Assembly: GCA_034698045.1 (NCBI GenBank)
Contig: JAQGAU010000832.1
Location: forward strand, 1 to 23,404
Direction of reading: 5' to 3'
DNA from: Paramacrobiotus richtersi
Taxonomy: Eukaryota > Tardigrada > Eutardigrada > Parachela > Macrobiotidae
Length of the DNA stretch: 23,404 bases
The position numbers and the translations under genes were made by a program. Numbering within the stretch: position 1 is the stretch's first letter; the number at the start of each line of letters is the position of its first letter. Below the pieces are notes generated by a model, which was given only the letters and a program-made list of their open reading frames with translations, was not told where the DNA came from and ran no database searches. Positions 9,589 to 19,681 of the stretch are shown in pieces.

Positions 9589-11863
9589 TTAACCGGTAAA
9601 GTTCTTCCTCTTCGTCTCGAATTCCGCTTTTGCTTTCTCCCGCAGCTCTTTATTCTGGAACAGCTCAACAGAGGTAAAAGCCATTGCTTTAGCAGCGCTC
9701 AAAATATACGGCTGGGCTTCCGGGCATCCAGCCTGTCTAGCCATATCCTTTGTGTGGATCAAATAGGGCTGACCAATAAACACGCAAGGATGGATGCTGG
9801 GTATCGTGATGGAGACGTTCCCCATATCGGTCGAACCGTAGAATCCTGGAACATTTTCCGGAAAGTCCATGCCTATAAGGAAAGGAACACATATAGTTCC
9901 ACTCTGCTCATCCAGTGACAACCGGCTCGACCAGTGCAACAAAGATGCATTTATATCAACATGAAATAAATCAAAATTTCATATTAGCAAACAAGATAAA
10001 GATTCTCGAGAAACACACAAGGATGGCAGTTCCAGCGCTTGTACCTGCATCTACGGCATGCTTCTTGTAGAGGGTAGACATTGTGGAATTATGTAACATC
10101 CCAGTGTAAGGTCGTCCTTCCCATTCGATTTCCATAGTGCATCCTACAAAATTTTCAGTTTGCATGTGTTACCGAACGCACTACAATCGGGTGATGCACA
10201 GCATAATGTAAAAGCTATGTCGATATAGCCGATGTACAGAATACTACTACTCGGAATTAGAGTAATACGAGCGCTCTGCGGGAAAACCCGTGCTTTGCGT
10301 AACCCCGCATCACAAAAACGGTACACTTTGAGGTTAAAATATCTGTCGTTATGTGGATAATGTTGTACTTCCTTACAGCACCTGTTGCCTTTGCAGAAGC
10401 GTTAAATATTTCCATCAGTCGGGTTTTAAGCAGTTGCATATCAGCCTGGGTCTGTGTTCTCATGTAGTAATGCGATACTGTCAAGTCTGGAATGATATTT
10501 GGCTTTGCACCGCCGTTCAGAATAACGGCGTGAACACGCCAGTTCGGCTTCATTTGCTGGCGATAAAGCGAGACATTCTGATAAGCGGCAACAGCAGCGT
10601 CTAGAGCGTTCACTCCTTCCCAAGGCCCACAGGAAGCATGCGCTGCTTTGCCATGGTATCTCACATAGCACTGTAAACAGAATTGAAGTCAGTTTCGTAT
10701 TACCGAATTATCAGCTTTTATCCTGGTGCACGACTAATTTAGTATGGTTAAACCGATTCAATAATAATTACAAGCATCGGCCGATGTTACGAATTAACAA
10801 AAAGCGAAAGACAAACATGAATACCCGTAAAAAATGTTCAGTGGATCAGATTTTTCAGTGTACTGACCCGTTCTATTCCGAGAATGACCGGTTCCAGATC
10901 ATTCCAAGGGAATGGATGGACCATCATAGCAAAGTCAATATCTTCAAATGCACCGGCGCGGATAAGGTCCACTTTGCCGCCGCCGCCTTCTTCCGCTGGA
11001 CACCCCAGTACCACCAACTAAGTCACCAACAAACAAAATTAATTACTGGAAATCATATACATCCAGTCCTCAACAGCGCGTCATGATTAAACAGTCTAGT
11101 CCTAAAACAAATCGATAATCAATAAAAATAATGGGGCAAAGTCTTACCCTCCCTTCAACTGGCTGCGCCCCATCCACCTGTTGATTTTTCAGTATTTCCT
11201 GAAGAGCTAATCCGGAAGCGATACCCGATTCTGAAGGCAAAACAAAACGTATCGGGTCGTACATCAGCAATGCAATACACTGCACCTTCTCAAGCAATCA
11301 GCGAACAGAAAGATCTGGACAAACTTCAAAATATTTTAATATTTTGTCTGCTTAATTCAAAACGTTTAGTGTTTCTTGAGCTTTAACTACTGTACTCGGT
11401 ACTTGCATTACACTGATTTACAGCATTCTTCAGCAAGCACATCATGGTATCACTATTAGGACGGTGTTGGACATATTTCGGTTTTTCCCAGGGCGATAGC
11501 ACAAGCAATTAAAATTCGAAAGAATTTATTTTCCTGCATACCTGCAATAAGATTGTGTCCGCATGCATGGCCAATTTCCGGCAGAGCGTCGTACTCGCAG
11601 AGGACTGCAATTGTGGGGTGGTGGGATGGATTATAGTTAGCACTCGCAAATTCCGCCCGAAACGCTGTAGCGATTTTGTAATGCCTGCTCACGACAAATT
11701 TCTCCTTTTCCAGAAAGTCCGTAAGGAGTTGATGTGCTCTAACTTCCTGATACAGAAGTTCTGGATTGTTCCAGAGCTCTTGGCTGATGCCGTTTAAAGC
11801 TGTTTCGTAGCGATTCATGACGTCAGCGACCAATCTCTTATGCGTCTCTGTTACCGCAGTCAT
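9589..11863 (-). CDS. PM20D2: PM20D2-like M20 peptidase-family amidohydrolase, copy 3 (six exons)
   Basis: Exons are 11863-11542, 11230-11148, 11017-10868, 10670-10382, 10143-10045 and 9872-9589, giving 408 aa with every phase consistent. Exon lengths 83, 150 and 99 equal those of copy 1. The 289-nt exon equals copy 1's 135 plus 154, so one intron differs. Motifs: [72 protein letters not shown] and LIHTKD. It keeps the canonical residues that are altered in copy 1, so it looks like the most conservative member. Upstream it is head-to-head with PTRH2, with a 478-bp interval between start codons. Confidence 0.92.
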
Positions 11864-12341
11864 CTTACGGCCAAGTAATTAAACAAAACTAAACAAAATT
11901 CGGAAAGACGTCTAGATAAGAAGTTTGTTGCAGCTGCAAAAGCCCGCTCCCAACCTGCTTCCTCCTCGACGTTGACTGTAAAAAATTTCGCCGAGCAGAA
12001 AAATTTAATATAATTTTCACAATAATAATAATTATTTATATGTGCAAAACACGCGTGCACGTCATTGCGGGCGTTCCATGGGATTCAGGTAGTTGTCGCC
12101 CAGGGTATCCCACAAGTTTGGCAGCGCAGAGAACGGAAAACGTGCGGCTGCCATTACGACAGTTAGCACATACTACTGCCTAGTAAAATGTTTGGAAGTT
12201 CTTAGATTATCTTATAAGTTAGTTCCGAAACAAAAATGTATGCCATTTGCGCAGACCTAAGTGTTTGAAATTTGCTTGTTTAGTTTTCTGATGCTGCTGA
12301 CAATGCTGTTGTTAGTCTTGTAGTCTTGTTTTGTTAGTAAA
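11864..12341. promoter_or_regulatory. Shared upstream region between PM20D2 copy 3 (-) and PTRH2 (+)
   Basis: A 478-bp interval separates two divergent start codons, so it must hold both promoters and 5' UTRs and may act bidirectionally. It includes an AT-rich patch near 12000-12040 (repeated AATAATAATAATT). No convincing TATA box is placed for either gene. Confidence 0.45.
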
Positions 12342-12964
12342 ATGAGCTTCGATGTACCTCATGAACGCGTTAAGGAGCTGGACGATCCTCACGGCGCTGG
12401 GCTCTGGGACTCGAACAGCTGGTGGTTAGCATCTGGAGCATGTCTGGGGTTCACCTTAGGCTGGATACTCCGAGGTAGAAGTGGGGGAGTTCGGATTCTG
12501 GACAGGATCGGAAAGATTGCAAAATTTGCAGTCACTCATGGAACGGTAAGTAACTCCGAAATATTCCACCGTAAGAAGCCGATTCTAGTTCGTTAACCCG
12601 TTTTTCCTAGATTCCTCAAACGAAATTAGTACTCGTGGTCCGCTCCGACTTGGAAATGTCCAAAGGCAAGTTGGCCGCACAGTGCGCACATGCGGCAGTT
12701 GGATCGGTGGAGAATTTTTCTTCGGATCGGTCTGTTTTGGATCTTTGGCTCAGCACTGGTCAGACGAAGGTGGTAGTGCGAGCTCGCGATGCTCAGCATC
12801 TCAACGAAATCAGTGATTCGGCCAAGGCTAGCGGTTTGAATGCGTTTCTAGTCCAAGATGCTGGCCGTACAGAAGTAGCTCCCGGAACAGCGACTGTGTT
12901 AGGCGTTGGACCAGCGGAAGCACACAAAATCGACAGTGTTACCCGGTCTTTGAAGCTTTACTAG
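12342..12964 (+). CDS. PTRH2: Peptidyl-tRNA hydrolase 2 (PTH2/Bit1 family), two exons
   Basis: Exons 12342-12545 and 12611-12964 flank a 65-nt GT-AG intron in phase 0. The product is 185 aa (human about 179). An N-terminal hydrophobic segment (SWWLASGACLGFTLGWILRG) matches the membrane anchor of mitochondrial-outer-membrane PTRH2. The catalytic PTH2 domain follows: LVLVVRSDLEMSKGKLAAQC, then AHAAVGS, QTKVVVRA, FLVQDAGRTEVAPGTATVLG, and the family-typical ending LKLY. The enzyme cleaves peptidyl-tRNA released from stalled ribosomes; in vertebrates it is also linked to anoikis signalling. Nothing in the sequence looks broken. Confidence 0.95.
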
Positions 12965-13388
12965 TCAGTGGCATAACTCGTAGATTCAGGTAACTTGAGT
13001 GTTTCTGTTCGAATTTGTGTCAGTTTATGACATCAGTTTTGAGTTTGCCTGGATAACTGCCGGCTATCGTTTCGGCCGATATCAGCATTTTTATCCTTGT
13101 AAAACCCAGTGCGTAAGAAAATCTGATACCAAATTTTTAAACATAGCGAATCAAACCTCAGTTCAAAAAAGGGGTGACTATTATTACTGACTAAGAAGCC
13201 GTCTCGTCGTTGAATAGAAATAAAAACTAACTGACTCTCGTTGACCAATTTTAATTTGTAGGAGGTACGTTTTCGCCTCTGCTTGTTGCCGTGGAGAGAG
13301 TGTGGAAACATGTTTTACGCTTTTGACTGAACAACACTGAAAAGGGTTTTCACGGTATGAGACATTGTGATTATTTATTACTCCGAAA
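12965..13388 (+). other. Interval between PTRH2 and the orphan gene
   Basis: These 424 bases hold the PTRH2 3' UTR and the presumed 5' region of the next gene. No coding sequence with recognisable motifs is visible. A short upstream exon of the next gene cannot be excluded. Confidence 0.45.
13219..13224 (+). terminator. Candidate poly(A) signal for PTRH2
   Basis: AATAAA about 255 nt after the PTRH2 stop codon; the first canonical hexamer downstream. Confidence 0.35.
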
Positions 13389-14075
13389 ATGAAAATCAGT
13401 CCCACTGATTGGGCAGTCATCCATGTCTCCATTGTCCGGACGCCCAAACAGGCCCAGTCCGATGACCTTGTGTTGGAACGTATCTTGGAAGACGCGGAAG
13501 CGAATCTCCAGTGGAAAAAGTATTACATCGACGAACGCATCAGGATCTTGCCCCAGGGTCTATGGTTCATGAAAAAAACACTGTACCGTCGTCTACAAAT
13601 CGTAGCGTCATATATCCATGCATTAAAAAGCAGACGACTACAAGATGGAAAATCTGCACACTGCATTCCCGTTACGTTAATGGTGGAACTGATTCTGAAA
13701 TCCATTCCACTGGTGGATTTTGGTGATATTGATAACATTCTCCGGGCTACCGCGGTGCCATTCTGTCCTGAATTTCAGTTTGATACGGTGAGGAAGGATC
13801 TTCTGCGAATCATGTCGTACGGGGAGTTGAAGGCGCTACGGGTGCTGATCAAGATGCATGTGCGAACACCCATTCTGAAGCCGAGTCGGGCGGTGGGAAA
13901 AGGGGACAGTGATTACGAAAGTGATGAGGATATTGTCCGAGGATCGGAGAAATGGATTGAGAAGCAGGTTGTGATTGAAGATACCGATGGGGATAATTTG
14001 CTGAGCTCAGGTCGGTCGACCATTGCGCATATTGAAGTGATGCTGGTGAAACCGGTACTCAATAAGGACAAGTAG
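13389..14075 (+). CDS. Unrecognised 228-aa protein, single exon
   Basis: The frame runs from an ATG at 13389 (context GAAAATGA) to TAG at 14073-14075. I do not recognise the family. The first ~160 residues are mixed hydrophobic and basic, look helical (for example ILPQGLWFMKKTLYRRLQIV and the segment RKDLLRIMSYGELKALRVLI), and have no membrane segment or signal peptide. Then comes an acidic, Ser/Asp/Glu-rich stretch (GDSDYESDEDIV), and a C-terminal part ending IEVMLVKPVLNKDK. The layout of a folded helical domain, an acidic linker and a short tail suggests a small nuclear or cytosolic adaptor, but that is only a guess. The length, uninterrupted frame and normal codon use favour a real gene. 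An upstream noncoding exon is possible. Confidence 0.75.
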   Translation: MKISPTDWAVIHVSIVRTPKQAQSDDLVLERILEDAEANLQWKKYYIDERIRILPQGLWFMKKTLYRRLQIVASYIHALKSRRLQDGKSAHCIPVTLMVELILKSIPLVDFGDIDNILRATAVPFCPEFQFDTVRKDLLRIMSYGELKALRVLIKMHVRTPILKPSRAVGKGDSDYESDEDIVRGSEKWIEKQVVIEDTDGDNLLSSGRSTIAHIEVMLVKPVLNKDK

Positions 14076-14468
14076 TAGGAAATCCTGTTTAGTGCAAAAC
14101 TTTAGTTTGCATTCGCTCCTCAAGCTCTGTAAATGTTACCATGCTAATTTTTATGGGTAGCATGTTTTTCGTGGTTTCTCACGTAATGTTGTTTGTTGTG
14201 ATTTAATATCTACTTTTCTTGCGACATTTTCGCCATAAATTTTGGTTCAGTACAATTTTCCTGACAATAATAATACAGTGTTCTGTTAAGATTTAAGTAT
14301 TAGCAATACATACACATATTTCAGTACGTTTAAAATTGTCAAGAATAAAAAAATGGACTACTCCACACTTGATGATTAGATGATTGATAATACGTGGATT
14401 CCGTCGCGTTGACTCAAGCTCAAACTCGGTCGGGCTCGTTGATTTGAAAAAGCAGAGCACGCCAGCGA
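14076..14468. other. Convergent 3' interval between the orphan gene and calponin-homology copy 1
   Basis: 393 bases between two stop codons on opposite strands. It holds one canonical poly(A) signal for the plus-strand gene (14344-14349). No gene is visible. Confidence 0.5.
14344..14349 (+). terminator. Candidate poly(A) signal for the orphan gene
   Basis: AATAAA within AAGAATAAAAAAATGG, about 270 nt after the stop at 14075. Confidence 0.45.
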
Positions 14469-15964
14469 TTAGAAGGCGTGAGTTTGGGTGGCTAATTTTG
14501 GACCGTGTTGGGGGAGGTCGGGTCGGACTCGCTGGAGCTGAAAGAAAAATAATTGTTGCTTGCCAGCTTTCAGATTTCCATTAGCGAGCACATAAGTGAC
14601 AATTTGGCATACCACTCCGCCAAGACGCGCAAGACAGTGAGCTACGGCAGTTGGGTCCTTTCGCTCTTGAAGGTCGATAGTCTGAAAAAGGTCAGTTCCT
14701 GGCACTCCGACTTGCACGCAGGCTTCCGTAAAGAGTCCAATATTTTCTCGCTGTTTCGCTGGTTGTTCGCTTGGCTTATATTTCGTCATCAAGTCGGGAC
14801 GAATGCGTTGCATAAACCTACTCGAAATAAAAAATTACAATGTCATATCTACACGCGTTTTAATTAGGTCAGGCTGTCACTGTTGAAATCTCGATTAGTT
14901 TTATTCCGTGTGCGCATAAGTCAAACAAAAATACTACTACATCAGTTATGCTTTTTATTCACAAGATTCAGATTTTTGGAAACAGCTACAAACAAATACA
15001 AAATTTGCGTCATATTTCCTTGTGACTTCGTTGGAATTAACATGCGTTCCTTGCCGGATACTCATGATTAGCAGTCAGCCGCAGATACTGTCGTGATCCT
15101 TTCGCTCAAATAATAATAATAATAAATAACAATAACGCTAATTATAAATGGTATGCTGATAATTAATTTAATTCTGTGCGTATTTTCCACAGCGCCGGCG
15201 ATGATAGATTGGTCAATGTCATTTACGACAGTTTACCCTGAATTAAAACTTAGAAAAAGGGAAGTGCAATTTGGTCTCATTTTGTTTGCCATCTACGTCG
15301 CTGCTATTAAACTGATAACACTAAAAATAAACAGCAGCTATACAATCACACTTCTGCTGATACGTACTTCAGGTACTTGCATATACTGCAAAACGTTTCC
15401 GAAAAAAAGTAGCTCACAATGTTAGTATATGTAATTAGTATCTCATTGACCCTTTGGTGTACATGAGGTAACCAAAACGTTTACAAATGACGTAGTTGTA
15501 CTGTTCATTTAACTGATTTCGAAAGGGCCGCAAAATTGGCGCATATCTACTCGTATATGTACCGCGCAAAGTTCCGGTTATTCTTACCCTCCTGACAATA
15601 AAGATCTACATTCAAATGCATGAGGCTTCCGGGCGGAGGGTTCAAACAAACAACTACGATTTCTTTAACAAGCTTAAGGGCCCGATTTTAGATAGTTTCT
15701 AACACTTATGGGGTGTTAATACTTGCCGGCAGAGCACATTTCCATCTCTCAGAATATCCTCAAAATTTCCCTGCGGAACCGGCTCACCAAGGACGCTAAA
15801 CAACCAGTTTAAAGCCGCTTGCTCATCCTCTTGACTTCGTTGAGGTCCAAACTAAGGCAAACACAAACCGCTGTTTTGGTTGTCATCAGTTTTTCATTGG
15901 TATTTAAACAAGTTCGCTGCTAGTAACAGCAAAACACAGCTTTTCGTCTTACCCCTCGACCCAT
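14469..15964 (-). CDS. Short calponin-homology (transgelin/Mp20-like) protein, copy 1
   Basis: Exons are 15964-15953, 15851-15727, 14817-14613 and 14537-14469, giving 136 aa. The 12-nt first exon encodes MGRG. The calponin-homology core reads DEQAALNWLFSVLGEPVPQG, ILRDGNVLCR, FMQRIRPDL, then GVPGTDLFQTIDL and ARLGGV, the pattern of single-CH muscle proteins (transgelin, Mp20, calponin), which bind or organise actin. The second intron (14818-15726, 909 nt) starts with GC: TGCCG followed by GCAAGT, a strong GC-AG donor. The frame ends GPKLATQTHAF soon after the CH core, so the usual C-terminal calponin-like repeat (GLQ-GSN type) is absent; family members are normally around 180-190 aa. The 12-nt first exon is supported mainly by the matching exon in copy 2. 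Confidence 0.82.
15111..15125. repeat. (TAA)5 microsatellite in an intron
   Basis: Five tandem TAA units within the long intron of calponin-homology copy 1, followed by further AATAAC-type units. Confidence 0.6.
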
Positions 15965-16516
15965 GTTGTTACACAGTAGCGTGAAATGTTAAATCCAAAA
16001 TGTTCAAAACAACGCTTAGTGCCTCGACTGCTAACAAGAAAGACTATGGACTGAGTTATTGGTAAATATGTTATTGACGGAGGATGTTAAATATTCGGCT
16101 GGGTCGGACTGTGTGTGTATACATTAACGTCAAGCAGACTGCCAAGAGCACCGTAATCTGTCCGCTTCCAGAACCAAAAAAAGAAAACGTTAACGTTGTC
16201 GAATGTGCAAATGACTGAATCAGTCAAGCTCGTGATTGTGATGCGATACATCATGAGTAACATTTTGCATTAGTAATGGGCGAAATGTGTTTGTGAATAA
16301 CTGCGCTTCCGGCGAGAGAGGATTCATCAACTCGTTCTGCTCTGTTTTAGACCGGTGTCCGATTTCTGCGCGCATCAGATATTCTTCATCATCTCTCGAG
16401 ACTTTTAGCCATAGTTTGTTTTTTCAGGCTGATGACAGTGATGTGACAATTTTACCACTGTTCGAAGTGTAGCATGTTTCATGCGGGTCTGCGTTTGTGC
16501 TGCCGTCCTGCCGGAC

Positions 16517-16568
16517 CCGCAGTTCTATGACAATTTAAAATGCCGCAGTTCTATAACAATTTGATATG
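16517..16568. repeat. 26-bp tandem duplication
   Basis: Two adjacent 26-bp units, each starting CCGCAGTTCTAT and ending in ATG, with only three differences. A slippage-type duplication. Confidence 0.75.
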
Positions 16569-17854
16569 TCAATTAAACTATGCTTTTATTGATTAAGTAT
16601 TTCCTGATTGAGTCAAATAAGTACGAGTACCAAAAGTAATTGTGTATGGGTATGTAACTGAAGTAATTCGGAAAGTTTGTGCGAAAAGTCAAATCGAGGT
16701 TCGAAACTTCTGATCGCTTGTTACAGGTTTCCAGAAAGTTACGTGTGGCGTATTGATTTGAAACCTTCGAAAGTTACAGACTTCGCGAAACTTATTTGCT
16801 CTTAAATTAGGTAATGGTGTAATTGTAAATTATGTAACACTAGGCGAGTGTTTTGTTGAATCAGTTATGCAATCCTAATTTATCCTCCCAATTTATCGAC
16901 CGTAGCGGAGCGAAAGTCCTCTATACTTAACTCAAATGGATTTCGATGTCCGTCCGTCATGTGTCGGTCGGTCATTATTATTTTCTTTTATTTTTTGTTC
17001 ATGTCGCCCTATGTGCGTATTTACTCCCTTTGTTCCGGTCATTCAGTGCCCGCAATCAGCGAGTGCACTTTCCTAGTGCAATCCATAGTGTTTTCGTATT
17101 TCTTTAATTTGTTATGGCAAAGAAAAACGAAAAAACTATGCCAGTCATACAGCGACATATAAGGGCATAGTGGACTATAGTGTAAAAAGTTAAAAACATC
17201 AGTTTCTCTCCACATTGAGAATTCTGCTTTTTCAAAATTTGTGGACTCGATTTGCTCGAAATACATACAACTTGGTGAAAACATCTAAGCACCTCCGATT
17301 CCATATTTGAATAAAGCACTAGAACCAAAGTGTCATTTTGTGAAAACATAGCATATTTTTTATTGTGGTTGTAGACTTGTAGCCCAGAAAACATGTAGGT
17401 ACGCCATAAAAAGATGAAACAAAACCAGTGCAAAAATCTGTGACCTGCTAGAGCATATACTACAGATACCTGGTGAAACGGACTGGTGAACATAAACTGA
17501 CAGCCTGGTAAACCCTATAAGTATATATATATACCACTTATTTAATGGGACTGCTAGAACCTTGACTGTATATAGTTATTTTTCTATGGATACTTCTACG
17601 CTTTGTCAGATCTAGGACCTACCTGCTGGACCTTGATTATATAAGTCTGCTAGAATCTATACTTGTAGAGCAGTGTAGCGAGATCGAACATTTGACCTTC
17701 TGTAGCACGTATCTTTACTGGCATATCACTGCATATCAAGATTCAGTATGACTTGACCGATGGCAATACCAGTGCTACCAAGAACAGAAAAATAAAGTTT
17801 TCAAAACTGGAAATATTTAAAAACGACGTATAACTCGATTAGGATGCGTACTTA

Positions 17855-17893
17855 AAGTACTACAATCGTACAAACAATGAAGTACTACAATCG
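17855..17893. repeat. 14-bp direct repeat
   Basis: AAGTACTACAATCG occurs at 17855-17868 and again at 17880-17893, with 11 bases between. Confidence 0.65.
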
Positions 17894-18185
17894 CAGTTCT
17901 GTATAATTTTGCCTGGGCAATGTAATTAATTGATTTTGGTCTACTTGCCGGTACAACAACATCGATGCATCAAACAAGCTTAGGGTACGTAGAGAAACTA
18001 AGAACATCAGCAAGAAAGTTTAATCATAATATTGTTCATATCTGATATGGAAGTACAGGAGTATTGCATGCATATCGCAGTTCATGAACTTAGCTACGTC
18101 TAAGTCTGCAGTTGTTGCTTAAATAACCGCATCGATGCAAAAAAAGAAGCCCAAAAAGCCTAACATTAGCAAAAAGGATGCAATG

Positions 18186-18191
18186 TTTATT
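18186..18191 (-). terminator. Candidate poly(A) signal for calponin-homology copy 2
   Basis: TTTATT on the plus strand gives minus-strand AATAAA about 110 nt past the stop codon at 18301. Confidence 0.45.
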
Positions 18192-18300
18192 TATCAACTA
18201 GCACCAGAGCGTAAGTCCAAAAATGGCTGGGATGATCAAAAATAGATCAAGCGTTTGTCTGGTGTTGAGTAGCAAAACACACAGCCTCCAAAGCCAAGTG

Positions 18301-19681
18301 TCAATAAAACATTTTTCCCGGTGCTAACTGCTCCGCAGTAAACGCTCTTTCTTGCGCTTCGCTCAACTTTGGACCTGTAATAAATTGGTACCGTAATAAA
18401 TACTGCAATAAATACTGTACTGCACTGTAATAATTTTTTTACCGTGTTGGGGCAGGTCAGGTCTGACCTTCTGTAACTGAAACGAAACATTGATAAAATT
18501 AACTAAGCCGTAAAGGTCAAGCACAATGTCAAATATAGAAATTACTGTAAGCTAATGACTGCGCCGTCGCATACAGAAGACGTTTGCAATAATCAGATTA
18601 TAGTACATGAACTGAATTTCTACTTTTATAACTCCCTGACTTAGAGGGCAAAATGCAATGTATTAACAAGCTGAACTCTTTACGAAAAATGTGGGGCTTA
18701 CGTACATATTCGGTGCGAAAACTATGATTACTTACTATTCCTCCCAGTCGTGACAGCGTGTTGGCCACTGCGGCAGGGTCTTTGCTTTCGTAAAGGTCAA
18801 TGGTTTGGAAGAGATCTATAAAACCAAAATAGAATAACAGGTGCAAATTTCGATCGTGTTTTTCACATCTTCGCGCAAGACGACGAAGTAACAAAACAGA
18901 TTAAATATAATTTTGCTTGTTTACCCACGTAGATGTGGAGATGTGGAGACGACACTTATACATATATCTCTTAACAACATTATCAACACCGTCTGATGAG
19001 AAAAACTTGTTCTGTTCACTTTACAATAAAAATAAACACTATACAAACAATGCATTTGTTCTGTTAGAAAATGGCATTTACATACCTGTTTCTGGTACTC
19101 CCATTTGCTCGCAGGCTTTGTTGAACATACTAATGCTCTCACGTTGCTTTGCCGCTTGCTCAACTGGCTTGTACTTGGTTATGAGGTCTGGCCGAATTTT
19201 TTGCATGAATCTAAAAAGCACGTAATGTATATAAAAAGGAAAGTGTGTTGAAACTACAAATCTTCGTTATAAACAAACATCGCATGCAGTATTTACAATG
19301 CCAGTACAGTACAGAAAACTGGCAGTTGCATGAGGTACCGAAGCGAAGAACCGAATGTCCGAATATACAATAGTCATGCACATAATACAGTATACAAGTT
19401 TTTAGCACCTAGTTAGCACCATGCAGTTTTTTACGAGTTTATAATATTAGGAGGACACTGCCTACCTGCAAAGAACACTTCCATCCCTTAATATCGCCTC
19501 AAACTCTCCCTGCGGAACTGGCTCGCCCAAAATTTGGAAGACCCATTGTAGAGCTGCCTGCTCATCTGCTGGATTGCGTTTTGTTGCTGACTGAAACGTT
19601 ACCCGTCAACAGTCACCAGTGCAAGAACAATTACGTTAAAAATATTATGACCTTTTGAGATCAACTTACGTGTCGGCCCAT
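18301..19681 (-). CDS. Short calponin-homology (transgelin/Mp20-like) protein, copy 2
   Basis: Exons are 19681-19670, 19590-19466, 19210-19086, 18815-18736, 18476-18443 and 18374-18301, giving 149 aa with consistent phases. The first exon encodes only MGRH. The CH core reads DEQAALQWVFQILGEPVPQG, ILRDGSVLCR, FMQKIRPDLITKYKP, GVPETDLFQTIDLYESKDPA and SRLGGI. Then come LQKVRPDLPQHG and GPKLSEAQERAFTAEQLAPG, matching the linker and the EEQL-AGK motif of the family, but the frame stops five residues on (KMFY). The next reading frame continues as GKNVLLTLGFGG, faintly like the family's GKNVIGLQ start, so the C terminus may be frameshifted or spliced differently. Compared with copy 1 it has two extra introns at matched sites. 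Confidence 0.85.
18376..18436. repeat. Tandem-like AATAAAT units filling a short intron
   Basis: The 68-nt last intron of copy 2 is mostly made of degenerate units of the form (G/C)TAATAAAT-ACTG on the plus strand (TGTAATAAAT, CGTAATAAAT, GCAATAAAT, TGTAATAAT). Confidence 0.5.

Larger units (their letters stand above)
15965..18300. other. Gene-poor 2.3-kb spacer between the two calponin-homology genes
   Basis: The longest stretch here without a recognisable gene. It should contain the copy 1 promoter and the copy 2 3' UTR. Open frames are short and lack conserved motifs on both strands. A 26-bp tandem duplication (16517-16568), a 14-bp direct repeat (17855-17893) and a TATATATATATA run near 17523-17533 are the only structures noted. 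Confidence 0.5.

Noticed and set aside
13389-14075. Assignment of the orphan protein to the GINS complex or a SOCS-box protein
   Set aside because: The helical pattern prompted the idea, but neither the GINS core motifs nor a BC-box/SOCS consensus is present.
16690-16760. A possible tRNA B-box (GGTTCGAAACT)
   Set aside because: There is no A-box at the right distance and no cloverleaf stems can be drawn.
17039-17493. Two minus-strand frames of 81 and 129 codons in the gene-poor spacer
   Set aside because: Both are Phe/Cys/Tyr-rich AT-driven frames that overlap each other without a conserved motif; no splice-linked partner is seen.
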